Assembly (NCBI RefSeq): GCF_003024195.1
Contig: NZ_KZ679047.1
Coordinates: 170,597-234,596 of the forward strand
Length of the DNA stretch: 64,000 nt
Source: Streptomyces dioscori
GTDB taxonomy: Bacteria; Actinomycetota; Actinomycetes; Streptomycetales; Streptomycetaceae
Reading direction: 5' to 3'
Shown: in pieces, positions 36,736-45,449 of the stretch
Numbering within the stretch: position 1 is the first letter of the stretch
How the letters are laid out: each line of letters starts with the position of its first letter
Translations under genes and position numbers: made by a program
The notes under the pieces: generated by a model
Told to the model about the DNA's origin: nothing
Database searches by the model: none
The model's input: only the letters and a program-made list of their open reading frames with translations

Positions 36736-38184
36736 ATGATCACGCCAGACAGACCCGCCGGGTTCACCGGATCCGCCCCCACGCCGGACGCGACCGGTAC
36801 GCCCCGACCCTTCGCCCCCTCGCGCCGGAGCCTGTTGCGGGCCATGGCCGCCGTGCCGGTCCCGGCCCTCGCCGTGGGCGGGCTGCCGGGCCTGCTCGGT
36901 CCGGCCGCGGCGGCGGCACCGCCCAGCGGCTCCGCCACCCGCTACACCATCGTGCCGTTCCTCAACAGCAACGACGGCACGGTGAACGTCTACCAGTCGG
37001 ACGACGCGACGGACTTCCGGCTCCTCAAGTCCTCCGCGTACACCCCGCCGGCGAACCGGATCCGGGACGCCAGCATCCTCAAGCACACCGACGGCTACTA
37101 CTACATCACCTACACCACCCACACCTGGCAGGACACCAGCACCACCATCGGCTTCGCCCGCAGCTCGGACCGCAGCAACTGGACGTTCCTGTACGACTAC
37201 ACGGTCCCCATCACCAATTTGTCGCGCGCCTGGGCGCCGGAGTGGTTCGTCGACAGCGACGGCAGTGTGAACATCCTGGTGTCCTGCTCGACCACCAACG
37301 ACGAGTGGATCTTCACCCCGTACCGGCTGCGGGCCACCAACTCGGCACTCACTGGGTGGAGTTCGCCGGTCGCCCTGTCCGGTATCGGCACCAACCACAT
37401 CGACACGTTCGTGGTGCGGACCGGCTCGACCTATCACGCCTTCACGAAGAACGAGACGTCGAAGTACATCGAGTACGCCACGGCCGGCGCGCTCACCGGG
37501 CCGTACACCATCAGCCGGACCGGCAACTGGGCGGGCTGGGGCGGCACGCGTGAGGGTGCCGCGCTGATCCAGCTCGACAACGGCGCATGGCGCATCTTCT
37601 TCGACGGGTACGGCGACGGCAGTTACTACTGCAGCGACAGCTACGACGGCTTCACCACCTGGAGCGCGCCCCGGGCGCTGCCCGGCATCTCCGGTACCGC
37701 GCGCCACTTCACCGTGCTCAAGGAGACGGTGTCCGGCGGGGTGAGCCTGCCGACGGGGGTGACCCGTTCGCTCCGGTCGGGCAACTACACCACCCGTTAC
37801 TGGCAGGACCAGTCCGCCCTGCTCAACCTCCCCGTGGTGACCGCGTCCAGCACGGCCGCGGAGAAGCAGGCGTCCACGTTCACCATCGTGGCGGGCCTCG
37901 CCGACGCGAACGGCTACTCCTTCCGCAACGCGGCCGGCAACTACCTGCGGCACTGGGACTTCCGGGGCCGTTTCGACGCGAACGACGGCTCGTCCACGTT
38001 CGCCGGGGACGCCACGTTCATCGCCCGTACGGGCACCGCCAGTGGTTCGGTCCGGCTGGAGTCGTACAACTATCCCGGCCGCTACCTCCGCCACTACAGC
38101 TACCAACTGCGGGTGGACGTGCCGGACGGCACCGACCTCTTCCGGCAGGACAGTTCGTTCGTCGCCACCACCGCCTGGGCCTAG
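36736..38184 (+). CDS. Secreted GH43-like glycoside hydrolase with C-terminal AbfB (CBM42-type) domain
   Basis: 482 residues. Tat-type signal SRRSLLRAMAAVPVPALAVGG with cleavage near AAAAAP. The catalytic half (about 55-335) is a five-bladed propeller: IRDASILKHTDGYYYITYTT, RAWAPEWFVDSDGSVNIL, RTGSTYHAFTKNE and WGGTREGAALIQLDNG carry candidate acidic residues. The last 135 residues (SLRSGNYTTRYWQDQSALL ... SYNYPGRYLRHYSYQLRVD) are an arabinose-binding AbfB domain. Probably releases arabinose or galactose side chains of pectin. It follows the lyase gene on the same strand with 150 bp between. Confidence 0.85.
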   Translation: MITPDRPAGFTGSAPTPDATGTPRPFAPSRRSLLRAMAAVPVPALAVGGLPGLLGPAAAAAPPSGSATRYTIVPFLNSNDGTVNVYQSDDATDFRLLKSSAYTPPANRIRDASILKHTDGYYYITYTTHTWQDTSTTIGFARSSDRSNWTFLYDYTVPITNLSRAWAPEWFVDSDGSVNILVSCSTTNDEWIFTPYRLRATNSALTGWSSPVALSGIGTNHIDTFVVRTGSTYHAFTKNETSKYIEYATAGALTGPYTISRTGNWAGWGGTREGAALIQLDNGAWRIFFDGYGDGSYYCSDSYDGFTTWSAPRALPGISGTARHFTVLKETVSGGVSLPTGVTRSLRSGNYTTRYWQDQSALLNLPVVTASSTAAEKQASTFTIVAGLADANGYSFRNAAGNYLRHWDFRGRFDANDGSSTFAGDATFIARTGTASGSVRLESYNYPGRYLRHYSYQLRVDVPDGTDLFRQDSSFVATTAWA

Positions 38185-38207
38185 GGCCTGTCTGACAATT
38201 CCCGTCT

Positions 38208-38225
38208 GCCGGACACGCGTCCGGC
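38208..38225. terminator. Hairpin after the GH43-like gene
   Basis: GCCGGAC-ACGC-GTCCGGC, a 7-4-7 inverted repeat 24 bp after the stop codon. A likely terminator for the lyase/hydrolase genes. Confidence 0.5.
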
Positions 38226-38634
38226 GGCCGGGCGAACCTCCATGGGGGAAGAGAGGTCCGTCCGGCCGCCGGATGTCAGCGTGTCCCGGGGTGGTGTCCG
38301 GGCCGGCGCTTCCGGGTGGGGCCGGGAGCGCCGTCCGGGGCGGAGCTTCTTGCAGCGGAGCTGGGTGGCGCGTCTCGCGTTCGCGGTGCCGGATGCAGGT
38401 CACGCTGATGAACCGGAACGTATTCGGTAAGCGCTTTCTAGTCAACGCCTCCCGCAGTTCGCATCCGGCCAACTCCGTCGACACGTGGCCAGACGCAGCC
38501 AGACGTGGCCACACGCGGCCGGACACCCCGTGGGCCCTGCCGCACCCCGCCCGCCCGTACCGGAACCCAGCGTCCGGCGAGTGGCACCGGCCGGGGTGTA
38601 ATGGGGGCCGGAGACCGAACCACCGGGAGTGTCC
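38226..38634. other. Intergenic region with one LacI-like half-palindrome
   Basis: I see no gene here. GTAAGCGCTTTC at 38427-38438 contains the 8 bp palindrome AAGCGCTT, the usual core of LacI-family operators. A CAGAC(G/C) short repeat lies around 38490-38510. The site is about 200 bp upstream of the ATP-grasp gene and 250 bp after the GH43-like gene. The rest is G/C-rich without clear signals. Confidence 0.4.
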
Positions 38635-39480
38635 ATGGCCGCCGACCGGCCCAGACTGCTGTTCGTGACCGATCTGGCCTACCCCGCCAAGGGCCGCCGG
38701 TACTGCGACGAGGACATCTTCCTGACCTCCCGGCTCCGCGAGGACTTCGACCTCGCGCTGTGCCACCCGCTCGACGCGCCCGCGCTGATGGACTCGCCCG
38801 GCTTCGACGCCGTGGTGGTCCGCAACAGCGGGCCCGTCCTGCACCACCAGGCCGCGTACGACGCCTTCCGCGAGCGGGCGACGAGCCACGGGGTGCCGGT
38901 CTGCACCCAGCTGACGGGCAAGGGCGACCAGGCCGGGAAGCAGTATCTCGTCGACCTCACCGCCCAGGGCTTTCCGGTGATCCCGACCGTCGACCGGCCG
39001 GAGGATCTCGGGCTGCTCCCGCACGCGGCCGCATACGTGGTGAAACCGAAGCTCGGCGCGGACTCGATAGGCCTGGAGTTCGTCCCCCGGGAGCGGCTGC
39101 GGACCCTGTCGTTCGACGACGGCCCGGGCCTCCTCGTCCAGCCGCGCATCGACTTCCGGTACGAGGTGTCGTTCTACTACGTCGACCACACCTTCCAGTA
39201 CGCCCTGTACGCGCCCCGCCCCGACCGCCGCTGGCACCTCGAACGCTACGAACCGACGCCCGCCGACCTGGACTTCGCGGCGCGGTTCATCGACTGGAAC
39301 GACATCGACCACGGGATCCAGCGCGTCGACGCCTGCCGCGCGCCGGACGGCGCGCTGCTGCTGGTCGAACTGGAGGATCTCAACCCCTATCTGTCCCTGG
39401 ACCTCCTCGACGACGCGACCCGTGACTCCTTCGTGGCGGCCTTCAAGGCGTCGCTGCACCGTCTGCTCGACCGCGCCTGA
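38635..39480 (+). CDS. ATP-grasp-like protein, 281 aa
   Basis: ATG 38635 is preferred over GTG 38629, because GGAG lies 5 bases upstream. The pattern is that of small ATP-grasp proteins in the RimK/glutathione-synthetase group: N-terminal LLFVTDLAYPAKGRRYCDEDIF, ATP-binding AAYVVKPKLGADSIGLEFV, LLVQPRIDFRYEVSFYYVDHTF, and a metal-binding ELEDLNPYLSLDLLDD near the C-terminus. It would ligate a carboxylate to an amine. Neighbours do not indicate the substrate. Confidence 0.72.
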   Translation: MAADRPRLLFVTDLAYPAKGRRYCDEDIFLTSRLREDFDLALCHPLDAPALMDSPGFDAVVVRNSGPVLHHQAAYDAFRERATSHGVPVCTQLTGKGDQAGKQYLVDLTAQGFPVIPTVDRPEDLGLLPHAAAYVVKPKLGADSIGLEFVPRERLRTLSFDDGPGLLVQPRIDFRYEVSFYYVDHTFQYALYAPRPDRRWHLERYEPTPADLDFAARFIDWNDIDHGIQRVDACRAPDGALLLVELEDLNPYLSLDLLDDATRDSFVAAFKASLHRLLDRA

Positions 39481-40116
39481 TCTTCACCGTTCGCCGCCGT
39501 TCGCCGCCCTTGCCCACCGACTGTCGCCGCTCGCCGCCGTACGCGCACCGGCGCGGGCCCGTGACCTGGCGCGACGCGGGACAGCACAGTCCGTCACGGG
39601 CAATGCGGGTCCGCCCGACGGCTCTTGACACGCCCGGACCAGGTCGCTTTACTCCATCCAACGCCAGCCGAGCACCTGGCGCGAGAGGGACGCCCAGCCG
39701 GTAGACGGTCCACGCACCGTGAGCCCGGACAAAGTCGCCAGGACGGCCGCACAGCGGCGGATTCCGAGGCGGGGACGTACCCCCCGGTCCCTGGAGCTCA
39801 TCATGTTCCTCCCCCTCCCCCACCGGACGATCCCGTTCGGCCGCCACGTGAGCGTGGCCGGGTGCCAGGAGCCGACCTCCCCGCGAGTGCGACACCGTAC
39901 GCGCTGATCGTCCCGGCGCTGCCCACGCACAGCGCGCATGCGCATCGCGCACTCCGCGTCCTCGGGCAGCCCGCGCTGCCGACCACCCCGGCACCACCGT
40001 CGCCGCCGGCGGCAGCGCGCGTCACCCCACCTCACCGACCCGCACCGCCGGCCGTGTCGTGGCGCCCCGCACCACCTTCCCGTAACCGCCTCACGCACGT
40101 ACTCCTGGGGGCTCAT
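39481..40116. other. 636 bp region with no convincing gene
   Basis: Open frames exist on both strands but none has a good start or a recognisable protein. The plus-strand frame of the sugar-binding protein is open from 39625, yet the real start is at 40117. The beginning has short GTTCGCCGCC repeats at 39488-39510. Promoter and control sites for the ABC importer should lie here; I cannot point to a specific operator. Confidence 0.5.
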
Positions 40117-41454
40117 ATGGCCGCAGCACATCGCCCGAGCGGCACTTCCGGACGACCGACCCGCCGCACGGTGCTGCGGCGCAGCGCGGCCGTGGTGGGA
40201 GGGGCCGCGGCCTCGGCGGCCCTGTCGGCATGCGCGGGTCCCGGCAGCGGTGTCGACGCCGACGGCCGGGTCAGGATCGAGGTGTGGCACGGGCAGACCG
40301 ACACCGGCCGCGCCGCGATCGAGGACCTGACGGCCGAGTTCAACCGGACCCATCCGCGGATCCGGGTCGACCTCGGCGGCGGTGTCCTCTCGGACGCGAT
40401 GCTGCAGAAGATCACCGCCGCCCTCGCCTCCGGTTCGTTCCCGGACATCGCCTACATCTTCGGTTCCGACCTGGCGAGTGTCGCCCGCAGTCCCTCCGTG
40501 GTGGACCTGACGGACACGTTCCACTCCGGTCCCGTCCCGTGGAAGGACTTCTGGGCGCCGGCCCGCGAGGCGGTCACCCTCAACGGCCAGGTGCGGGCCG
40601 CGCCCGCGCTCATCGATTCCCTGGCGGTCGTGTGCAACAAGAAGCTCTTCCGTGACGCCGGTCTGCCGCTGCCCCGGCCCGGCTGGAGCTGGGACGACTT
40701 CACCAGGACGGCGGCCAGGCTCACCGACCGTGCGCGCGGCGTGTTCGGCACGGGCTGGCCCGGCGTGGGCGACGAGGACACCGTGTGGCGGCTGTGGCCG
40801 ATGATCTGGGACCTCGGAGGTGACGTCACCAGCCGGGACGGACGGCGGATCGGCTTCGAGGACACCGGCCTGCGCGCCCTGCGGACCGTGGAGGACCTGG
40901 TGAAGACGCGGAGCGTCTACGTCGACGCCAAGCCCGGCAGCGAACAGATGTACCGGGTCTTCCTCTCGGGCCGGATGGGCATGGCCGTCACCGGCCCGTG
41001 GCAACTCCCCGACATCCGGCAGGCGAAGGTCGACTACCACGTCGTACCGCTGCCCAGCTACAGCGGAAAGCCCATCACCATCTCAGGGCCCGACACCTGG
41101 ACCGTCTTCGACAACGGCTCCGCGCGCGTCGAAGCCGCCCGCACCTTCGTGACCTGGCTGTCGCGGCCCGCCCAGGACGTGCAGTGGGACATCAACGCCG
41201 GCAGTCTGCCCATGAGCCGGGGCACCCAGGCGCTGCCGGCCTGGCAGAAGCAGGAGGCCGGCACGCCGGGGCTGCGGGTGTTCACCAAGTCCCTGGAGTC
41301 GGCGCGGGTGCGGCCGGTGCATCCGGCGTATCCGCAGATCTCGCAGTCCCTCGGCCAGGCGATCACCGCCGTGCTCCTCGGCCGCAGCTCCCCCGCCGAG
41401 GCCCTGCGCGACTGCGTGGACGAAGCCAACGCCGCCCTGCTCATCCCGCGTTGA
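40117..41454 (+). CDS. ABC sugar transporter substrate-binding lipoprotein
   Basis: 445 residues from ATG 40117. Twin-arginine signal with lipobox: RRTVLRRSAAVVGGAAASA then ALSACAG, so the mature protein is lipid-anchored at the Cys. Family 1 binding-protein motifs: RIEVWHGQTDTGRAAIEDL, ASGSFPDIAYIFGSD, FLSGRMGMAVTGPWQLPDI. Delivers an oligosaccharide to the two permeases that follow. Position between pectin-lyase and GH4 genes suggests oligogalacturonides or galactosides. Confidence 0.9.
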   Translation: MAAAHRPSGTSGRPTRRTVLRRSAAVVGGAAASAALSACAGPGSGVDADGRVRIEVWHGQTDTGRAAIEDLTAEFNRTHPRIRVDLGGGVLSDAMLQKITAALASGSFPDIAYIFGSDLASVARSPSVVDLTDTFHSGPVPWKDFWAPAREAVTLNGQVRAAPALIDSLAVVCNKKLFRDAGLPLPRPGWSWDDFTRTAARLTDRARGVFGTGWPGVGDEDTVWRLWPMIWDLGGDVTSRDGRRIGFEDTGLRALRTVEDLVKTRSVYVDAKPGSEQMYRVFLSGRMGMAVTGPWQLPDIRQAKVDYHVVPLPSYSGKPITISGPDTWTVFDNGSARVEAARTFVTWLSRPAQDVQWDINAGSLPMSRGTQALPAWQKQEAGTPGLRVFTKSLESARVRPVHPAYPQISQSLGQAITAVLLGRSSPAEALRDCVDEANAALLIPR

Positions 41455-41465
41455 GAGGACCTGTC

Positions 41466-42506
41466 ATGCCCCGCCTGCCCACCCCCGTGACGCTCCCGGA
41501 CCGGGGGGAGAAGCGCAGTCCCCGTACGCGAACCCGACCCTTCCTCGCCCTCGGCAAGGGCGGGACGGCCCCGGACAACCCGGCGGGCCGCAACCGGCCG
41601 GGACGGCGCATACGCCAGGAGACGGCGACCGCCTGGGCGTTCGTCGCGCCGTCCGTGCTCGTCATCCTCGGACTGAGTGTCGTCCCCGTGGTCTGGTCGC
41701 TCCTGCTGTCCTTCCAGGCCGACGACCTGGTGACACCGAGCCGGTGGGTCGGCCTCGACAACTACCGGGCCCTCGCCCAGGATCCCCACTTCGACCAGGC
41801 GGTCCGCAACACCCTCGTGTACACGCTGCTGTACGTACCGCTGAGCATCGGCTTCGGGCTGCTGCTCGCCCTCGCCCTGAACCGGCGCATCCGGCTCGTC
41901 GGGCTCTACCGGACCCTCATCTTCGTGCCGTTCGTCATCTCGGCCGCCGCGCAGGGCGTGCTGTTCTCCTTCATCCTCGACCCGGAGTTCGGAGCGGCCA
42001 ACGCCGTCCTGGACAAGGTCGGGATCTCTCCCCAGGGCTTCCTCAACGACCCGGGCCAGGCGCTCGCCGCCCTGCTGGCGATCTCCCTGTGGAGCGGCAC
42101 CGGCTTCTGCGTGGTGGTGCTGCTGGCGGCGCTGCAGGACGTCCCGCCCTCCCTCGTCGAAGCGGCCCGGCTCGACGGGGCAGGACGGCTGCACCTGCTG
42201 CGCCATGTCGTCCTCCCCTCGCTCGGACCCGTCATGGTCTTCCTCCTGCTGTGGCAGGCCATCACCTCCCTGCAGGTCTTCGACCTCGTCTACGTCACGA
42301 CGAAGGGCGGCCCGCTGGGGTCGACGACGGTGATCGTCTACTTCATCTGGGAACAGGCGTTCAAGAACTTCACGGCGGGTTACGGCGCGGCGGCCGCGTA
42401 CGCCCTGGCGCTCGCCCTGCTGGTGCTCGCCGCGGTGCCGCGGCTGACGCGCAGCGTGCGCGACCGGACCCGCGCGGACCGGCACCTCGAAGGAGCCGCA
42501 CGATGA
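41466..42506 (+). CDS. ABC sugar transporter permease 1 (MalF type)
   Basis: 346 residues. A basic N-terminal tail of about 55 residues, then six membrane spans beginning AWAFVAPSVLVILGLSVVPV. The EAA loop, which contacts the ATPase, reads EAARLDGAGRLHLLRHVVLP. Starts 11 bp after the binding-protein stop and overlaps the next permease by ATGA. No ATP-binding subunit follows; a shared ATPase such as MsiK is expected. Confidence 0.92.
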   Translation: MPRLPTPVTLPDRGEKRSPRTRTRPFLALGKGGTAPDNPAGRNRPGRRIRQETATAWAFVAPSVLVILGLSVVPVVWSLLLSFQADDLVTPSRWVGLDNYRALAQDPHFDQAVRNTLVYTLLYVPLSIGFGLLLALALNRRIRLVGLYRTLIFVPFVISAAAQGVLFSFILDPEFGAANAVLDKVGISPQGFLNDPGQALAALLAISLWSGTGFCVVVLLAALQDVPPSLVEAARLDGAGRLHLLRHVVLPSLGPVMVFLLLWQAITSLQVFDLVYVTTKGGPLGSTTVIVYFIWEQAFKNFTAGYGAAAAYALALALLVLAAVPRLTRSVRDRTRADRHLEGAAR

Positions 42507-43453
42507 CGACCGCTTCCCCCTCGCCCGCCGCTTCCCCCTCACCGGCCGCGTCCACCTCGTCCGCCTCGTCCAGCGTGTACGCGGACACCGCCTGCCCTCC
42601 GCCCACCGGGGCTGCCACGGGACCGCGCCGGCGCCGGACGCTGCTGCCGTTCAGTCCCTGGCACCTCCTGCTCGCCCCGCTCTGTCTGCTCTTCGCGATC
42701 CCGCTGATCTGGCTGCTGCTCAGTTCCGTCATGAGCGACGCCGAGATCAACCGGTTCCCGCCCTCGCTGTGGCAGTCGGGGATCGACCTGGAGGGCTACC
42801 GGTACGTCATCGGCAACGCGATGTTCCCCCGGTGGTTCGCCAACTCGCTGATCGTGTCCCTGACCGCCGTGGCGTCCAACCTGGTACTGGGTTCCCTGGG
42901 CGGTTATGCCTTCGCCCGGATGCGGTTCGCCGGTTCGCGGATCCTGCTGGCCCTCATGCTGGCCACGATGGCGATCCCGTTCCAGCTGACGATGATCCCG
43001 ACGTTCCTGGTCATGAAGCGGCTGGGCCTCATCGACTCGCTGGGCGCGCTGATCGTCCCCTCGCTGGTCACACCGTTCGCGGTGTTCCTGCTGCGCCAGT
43101 TCTTCCTGTCGCTGCCCAGGGAGCTGGAGGAGGCGGCCTGGCTCGACGGCTGTTCACGGCTGGGCGTGCTCTGGCGGATCGTGCTGCCGCTGTCCCGGCC
43201 GGCGCTGAGCACCGTGGCCGTCCTGACGTTCCTCACCACGTGGAACGACCTGACCTGGCCGTTGATCGCCATCAACCACGACACCCAATACACCCTGCAA
43301 CTGGGCCTGACGACCTTCCAGGGCCAGCACCACACCAGGTGGTCCGCGGTCATGGCGGGGAACATGATCACCGTGCTGCCCGTGCTGCTGGCCTTCCTGT
43401 TCGCGCAGAAGACCTTCATCCAGTCGATCACGTCGAGCGGCCTCAAGGGGTAG
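42503..43453 (+). CDS. ABC sugar transporter permease 2 (MalG type)
   Basis: 316 residues. N-terminal Ser/Pro/Ala repeat tail (ASPSPAASPSPAAS), six spans from WHLLLAPLCLLFAIPLIWL, and the EAA loop EEAAWLDGCSRLGVLWRIVLP. Ends TFIQSITSSGLKG, the usual MalG C-terminus that contacts the ATPase. Coupled to permease 1. Confidence 0.92.
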   Translation: MTTASPSPAASPSPAASTSSASSSVYADTACPPPTGAATGPRRRRTLLPFSPWHLLLAPLCLLFAIPLIWLLLSSVMSDAEINRFPPSLWQSGIDLEGYRYVIGNAMFPRWFANSLIVSLTAVASNLVLGSLGGYAFARMRFAGSRILLALMLATMAIPFQLTMIPTFLVMKRLGLIDSLGALIVPSLVTPFAVFLLRQFFLSLPRELEEAAWLDGCSRLGVLWRIVLPLSRPALSTVAVLTFLTTWNDLTWPLIAINHDTQYTLQLGLTTFQGQHHTRWSAVMAGNMITVLPVLLAFLFAQKTFIQSITSSGLKG

Positions 43454-43560
43454 CCCTCCGTCCGGCATCACTCGTACTCCGGCCGGTCCGTCGCCCGGCC
43501 CGTCGCCCGGCTGCCCACCGCGGTTCCGCCCGCACGCCCTCGCGCCCGCACTCGCTCTCG

Positions 43561-43590
43561 GTCCCTCTCAGTCCCTCTCAGTCCCTCTCA
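43561..43590. repeat. Three perfect 10 bp units before the mini-PfkB gene
   Basis: GTCCCTCTCA three times, directly before GGAAGACGT and the ATG at 43600. The unit is pyrimidine-rich and immediately precedes the RBS. Confidence 0.9.
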
Positions 43591-43599
43591 GGAAGACGT

Positions 43600-43950
43600 A
43601 TGCCGCACACCTTCGACTTCGACCTGCTCGTCATCGGGGACGTCGATCTGGCCATGCACGGCCCGCACGTGGTCGTCAAGAACGGTCCGGACGGGGCCGT
43701 CGCCCACGACGGCTTCACCGTGCTGCGCACGGACGGCATCCCCGCCGAGCCGGTGGACACCGTCGGGGCGGGCGACAGCTTCGACGCCGGCTTCGCCGCC
43801 GCGCACCTGCGCGGACTGTCCACCGCCGACGCCCTCGCCTGCGCCGCGGCCTGCGGCGCGCTGTCCACCCGCGCCCACGACGGCACCCCGTCCCAGCCCA
43901 CCTGGGACGAGGCCATGGCCGCACTCTCCCGTAACGGAAAGAACCTCTGA
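43600..43950 (+). CDS. PfkB-family sugar kinase with large internal deletion (116 aa)
   Basis: The protein starts like a PfkB kinase (FDLLVIGDVD, first beta strand) and after only four residues continues with the C-terminal third: GPHVVVKNGPDGAVAHDG, then DTVGAGDSFDAGF with the catalytic Asp and anion hole. About 200 residues, including nearly all of the sugar-binding domain, are missing compared with the usual 300-320, yet the reading frame, RBS (GGAAG) and TGATG overlap with the GH4 gene are intact. A complete kinase would phosphorylate KDG or a similar acid from pectin. Such a product is unlikely to be active alone, so it may be a decayed gene kept in frame for coupling. Confidence 0.75.
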   Translation: MPHTFDFDLLVIGDVDLAMHGPHVVVKNGPDGAVAHDGFTVLRTDGIPAEPVDTVGAGDSFDAGFAAAHLRGLSTADALACAAACGALSTRAHDGTPSQPTWDEAMAALSRNGKNL

Positions 43951-45278
43951 TGACTCTCAGTACCCCGAAGATCGCGTTCATCGGCGCGGGCAGTGTCGTG
44001 TTCACCCAGGGCCTGCTGGCCGATCTGCTGGCCTTCCCCGAACTGCGGGGCGCCCACATCGCGCTGCACGACATCGACTCCGAGCGCCTGGCCACCGCCG
44101 AGGGCGCGGCCCGGCAGATCGCGGACCGGCTCACCGGGAGCGGCTCCTCCCACCCCCGGGTGACCGCTCATCCGGATCGCCGCGCGGCCCTCCAGGACGC
44201 CGACTTCGTCATCAACATCGTGCAGGTCGGCATGGGTGAGGCCACCCGGACCGACTTCGAGATCCCGCAGCGCCACGGCCTGTGGCAGACCATCGGTGAC
44301 ACCCTGGGCATCGGCGGCATCTTCCGCGCGCTGCGCACCTTCCCCGTACTGAAGTCGCTCGCCGCCGACATCGCCGAACTCTGCCCGGACGCCTGGCTGC
44401 TCAACTACACCAACCCGATGGCCATGAACGTCCAGTACCTGACCCGGGCCACCGGCCTGACCCGCGTGGTGGGACTGTGCCACTCGGTGTACTGGACCAT
44501 CCACGACCTGGGCGAACTGCTCGGCGTCCCGCACGAGGAGATCACCTACCGTGCCGCCGGTGTCAACCACCAGGCGTGGGTGCTGCGCCTGGAGCACCAG
44601 GGCACCGACCTCTACCCGCTCCTCGACAAACTCATCGAACAGGAACCGGAGTTGCGGCGCCGTGTCCGCGTCGACATGTACCGGCGCCTCGGCTTCTATC
44701 CGACCGAGACGAGCGAGCACTCCTCCGAGTACGTGCCCTGGTACCTGCACCACGACAGCGAGATCGAACGGCTCCGGCTCCCGGTCGGCGCGTACCTCGG
44801 CATCGTCGACGAGAACGTCGCGGCCTACGAGGAGACCCGCAGGGCACTGGCCGCCGGTACGCCCCTCACGGTCGAGGGCACCATGGAGTACGCGCCGCAG
44901 ATCATCCACAGCATCGTGACCGGCACCCCGCGCACGGTCTACGGCAATGTCCCCAACCACGGTCTGATCGACAACCTCCCGGCCTCCGGAACCGTCGAAG
45001 TGCCCTGCCTGGTCGACGACATGGGCGTCCAGCCGACGAAGGTCGGACCGCTGCCCGCCCAGTTGGCGGCGCTCAACCGCAACTACCTGAGCATGAACGA
45101 GCTGGTGGTCCGCGCCGCCGTCGAGGACGACCCCCGGTCGATCCGCCAGGCCGCCATGGCCGATCCCGCCACCGCCGCCGCCCTGCCGGTCGAGCGCATC
45201 TGGGACCTGTGCGACGACATGGTACGAGCCCACGCGGACCTCCTCCAGCCGTCGCTGCGGGCCACCCTGGGCCACTGA
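43950..45278 (+). CDS. Glycoside hydrolase family 4 (alpha-galactosidase/galacturonidase type)
   Basis: 442 residues. NAD-binding IAFIGAGSVVF at the N-terminus, LLNYTNPMAMNVQYL, then GLCHSVYWT with the metal-binding Cys, and GVNHQAWVLRL with the metal-binding His. Family 4 enzymes use NAD+ and Mn2+ in a redox-elimination mechanism. The CHSV signature is the one I associate with MelA-type alpha-galactosidases; LplD-type alpha-galacturonidase activity would fit the pectin genes better and cannot be excluded. Start overlaps the mini-kinase stop. Confidence 0.88.
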   Translation: MTLSTPKIAFIGAGSVVFTQGLLADLLAFPELRGAHIALHDIDSERLATAEGAARQIADRLTGSGSSHPRVTAHPDRRAALQDADFVINIVQVGMGEATRTDFEIPQRHGLWQTIGDTLGIGGIFRALRTFPVLKSLAADIAELCPDAWLLNYTNPMAMNVQYLTRATGLTRVVGLCHSVYWTIHDLGELLGVPHEEITYRAAGVNHQAWVLRLEHQGTDLYPLLDKLIEQEPELRRRVRVDMYRRLGFYPTETSEHSSEYVPWYLHHDSEIERLRLPVGAYLGIVDENVAAYEETRRALAAGTPLTVEGTMEYAPQIIHSIVTGTPRTVYGNVPNHGLIDNLPASGTVEVPCLVDDMGVQPTKVGPLPAQLAALNRNYLSMNELVVRAAVEDDPRSIRQAAMADPATAAALPVERIWDLCDDMVRAHADLLQPSLRATLGH

Positions 45279-45290
45279 GGCCGCGCCGAT

Positions 45291-45449
45291 GTAGTGCGTG
45301 GGCACCAGGGCATGGGTGCGGCTGGTCCGTTCGCACCAGGGCGGGACGGCGGCGGGGAACGATGCCCGGCCGGGCGCCGGAAGGAAGTCTGGGAGACGCG
45401 TGAACCGCACGCGTCTCCCCATCCTCACGGTGTCTGGAGTGATCTACAG
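45291..45449 (+). promoter_or_regulatory. Duplicated leader, copy 1 (before MMPL gene)
   Basis: About 160 bp nearly matching the reverse complement of 52625-52788 and ending at the GTG start. It opens with GTAGTGCGT and has ACCAG (45304), CTGGT (45322) and ACCAG (45335) with spacers of 13 and 8, then GATGCCCGGC, GGGCGCCGG, GACGCGTGAA and finally GTGTCTGGAGTGATC-ACAGGTG, which holds the RBS. 45391-45419 also forms a 12 bp stem (GGGAGACGCGTG ... CACGCGTCTCCC, 5-base loop) unique to this copy. Frame is not kept between the copies, so the conservation is not due to coding. Confidence 0.8.

Noticed and set aside
36721..39459. 912-residue minus-strand open frame
   Set aside because: Antisense to the GH43-like and ATP-grasp genes; composition is that of a shadow frame.
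43578..45428. 616-residue minus-strand open frame over the GH4 gene
   Set aside because: GH4 motifs on the plus strand are unmistakable; this frame has no domain.
45294..45449. N-terminal extension of MMPL 1 (frame open from 45294)
   Set aside because: The matching leader before the MFS gene keeps the DNA but not the frame, and MMPL homologues begin at the GTG at 45450.
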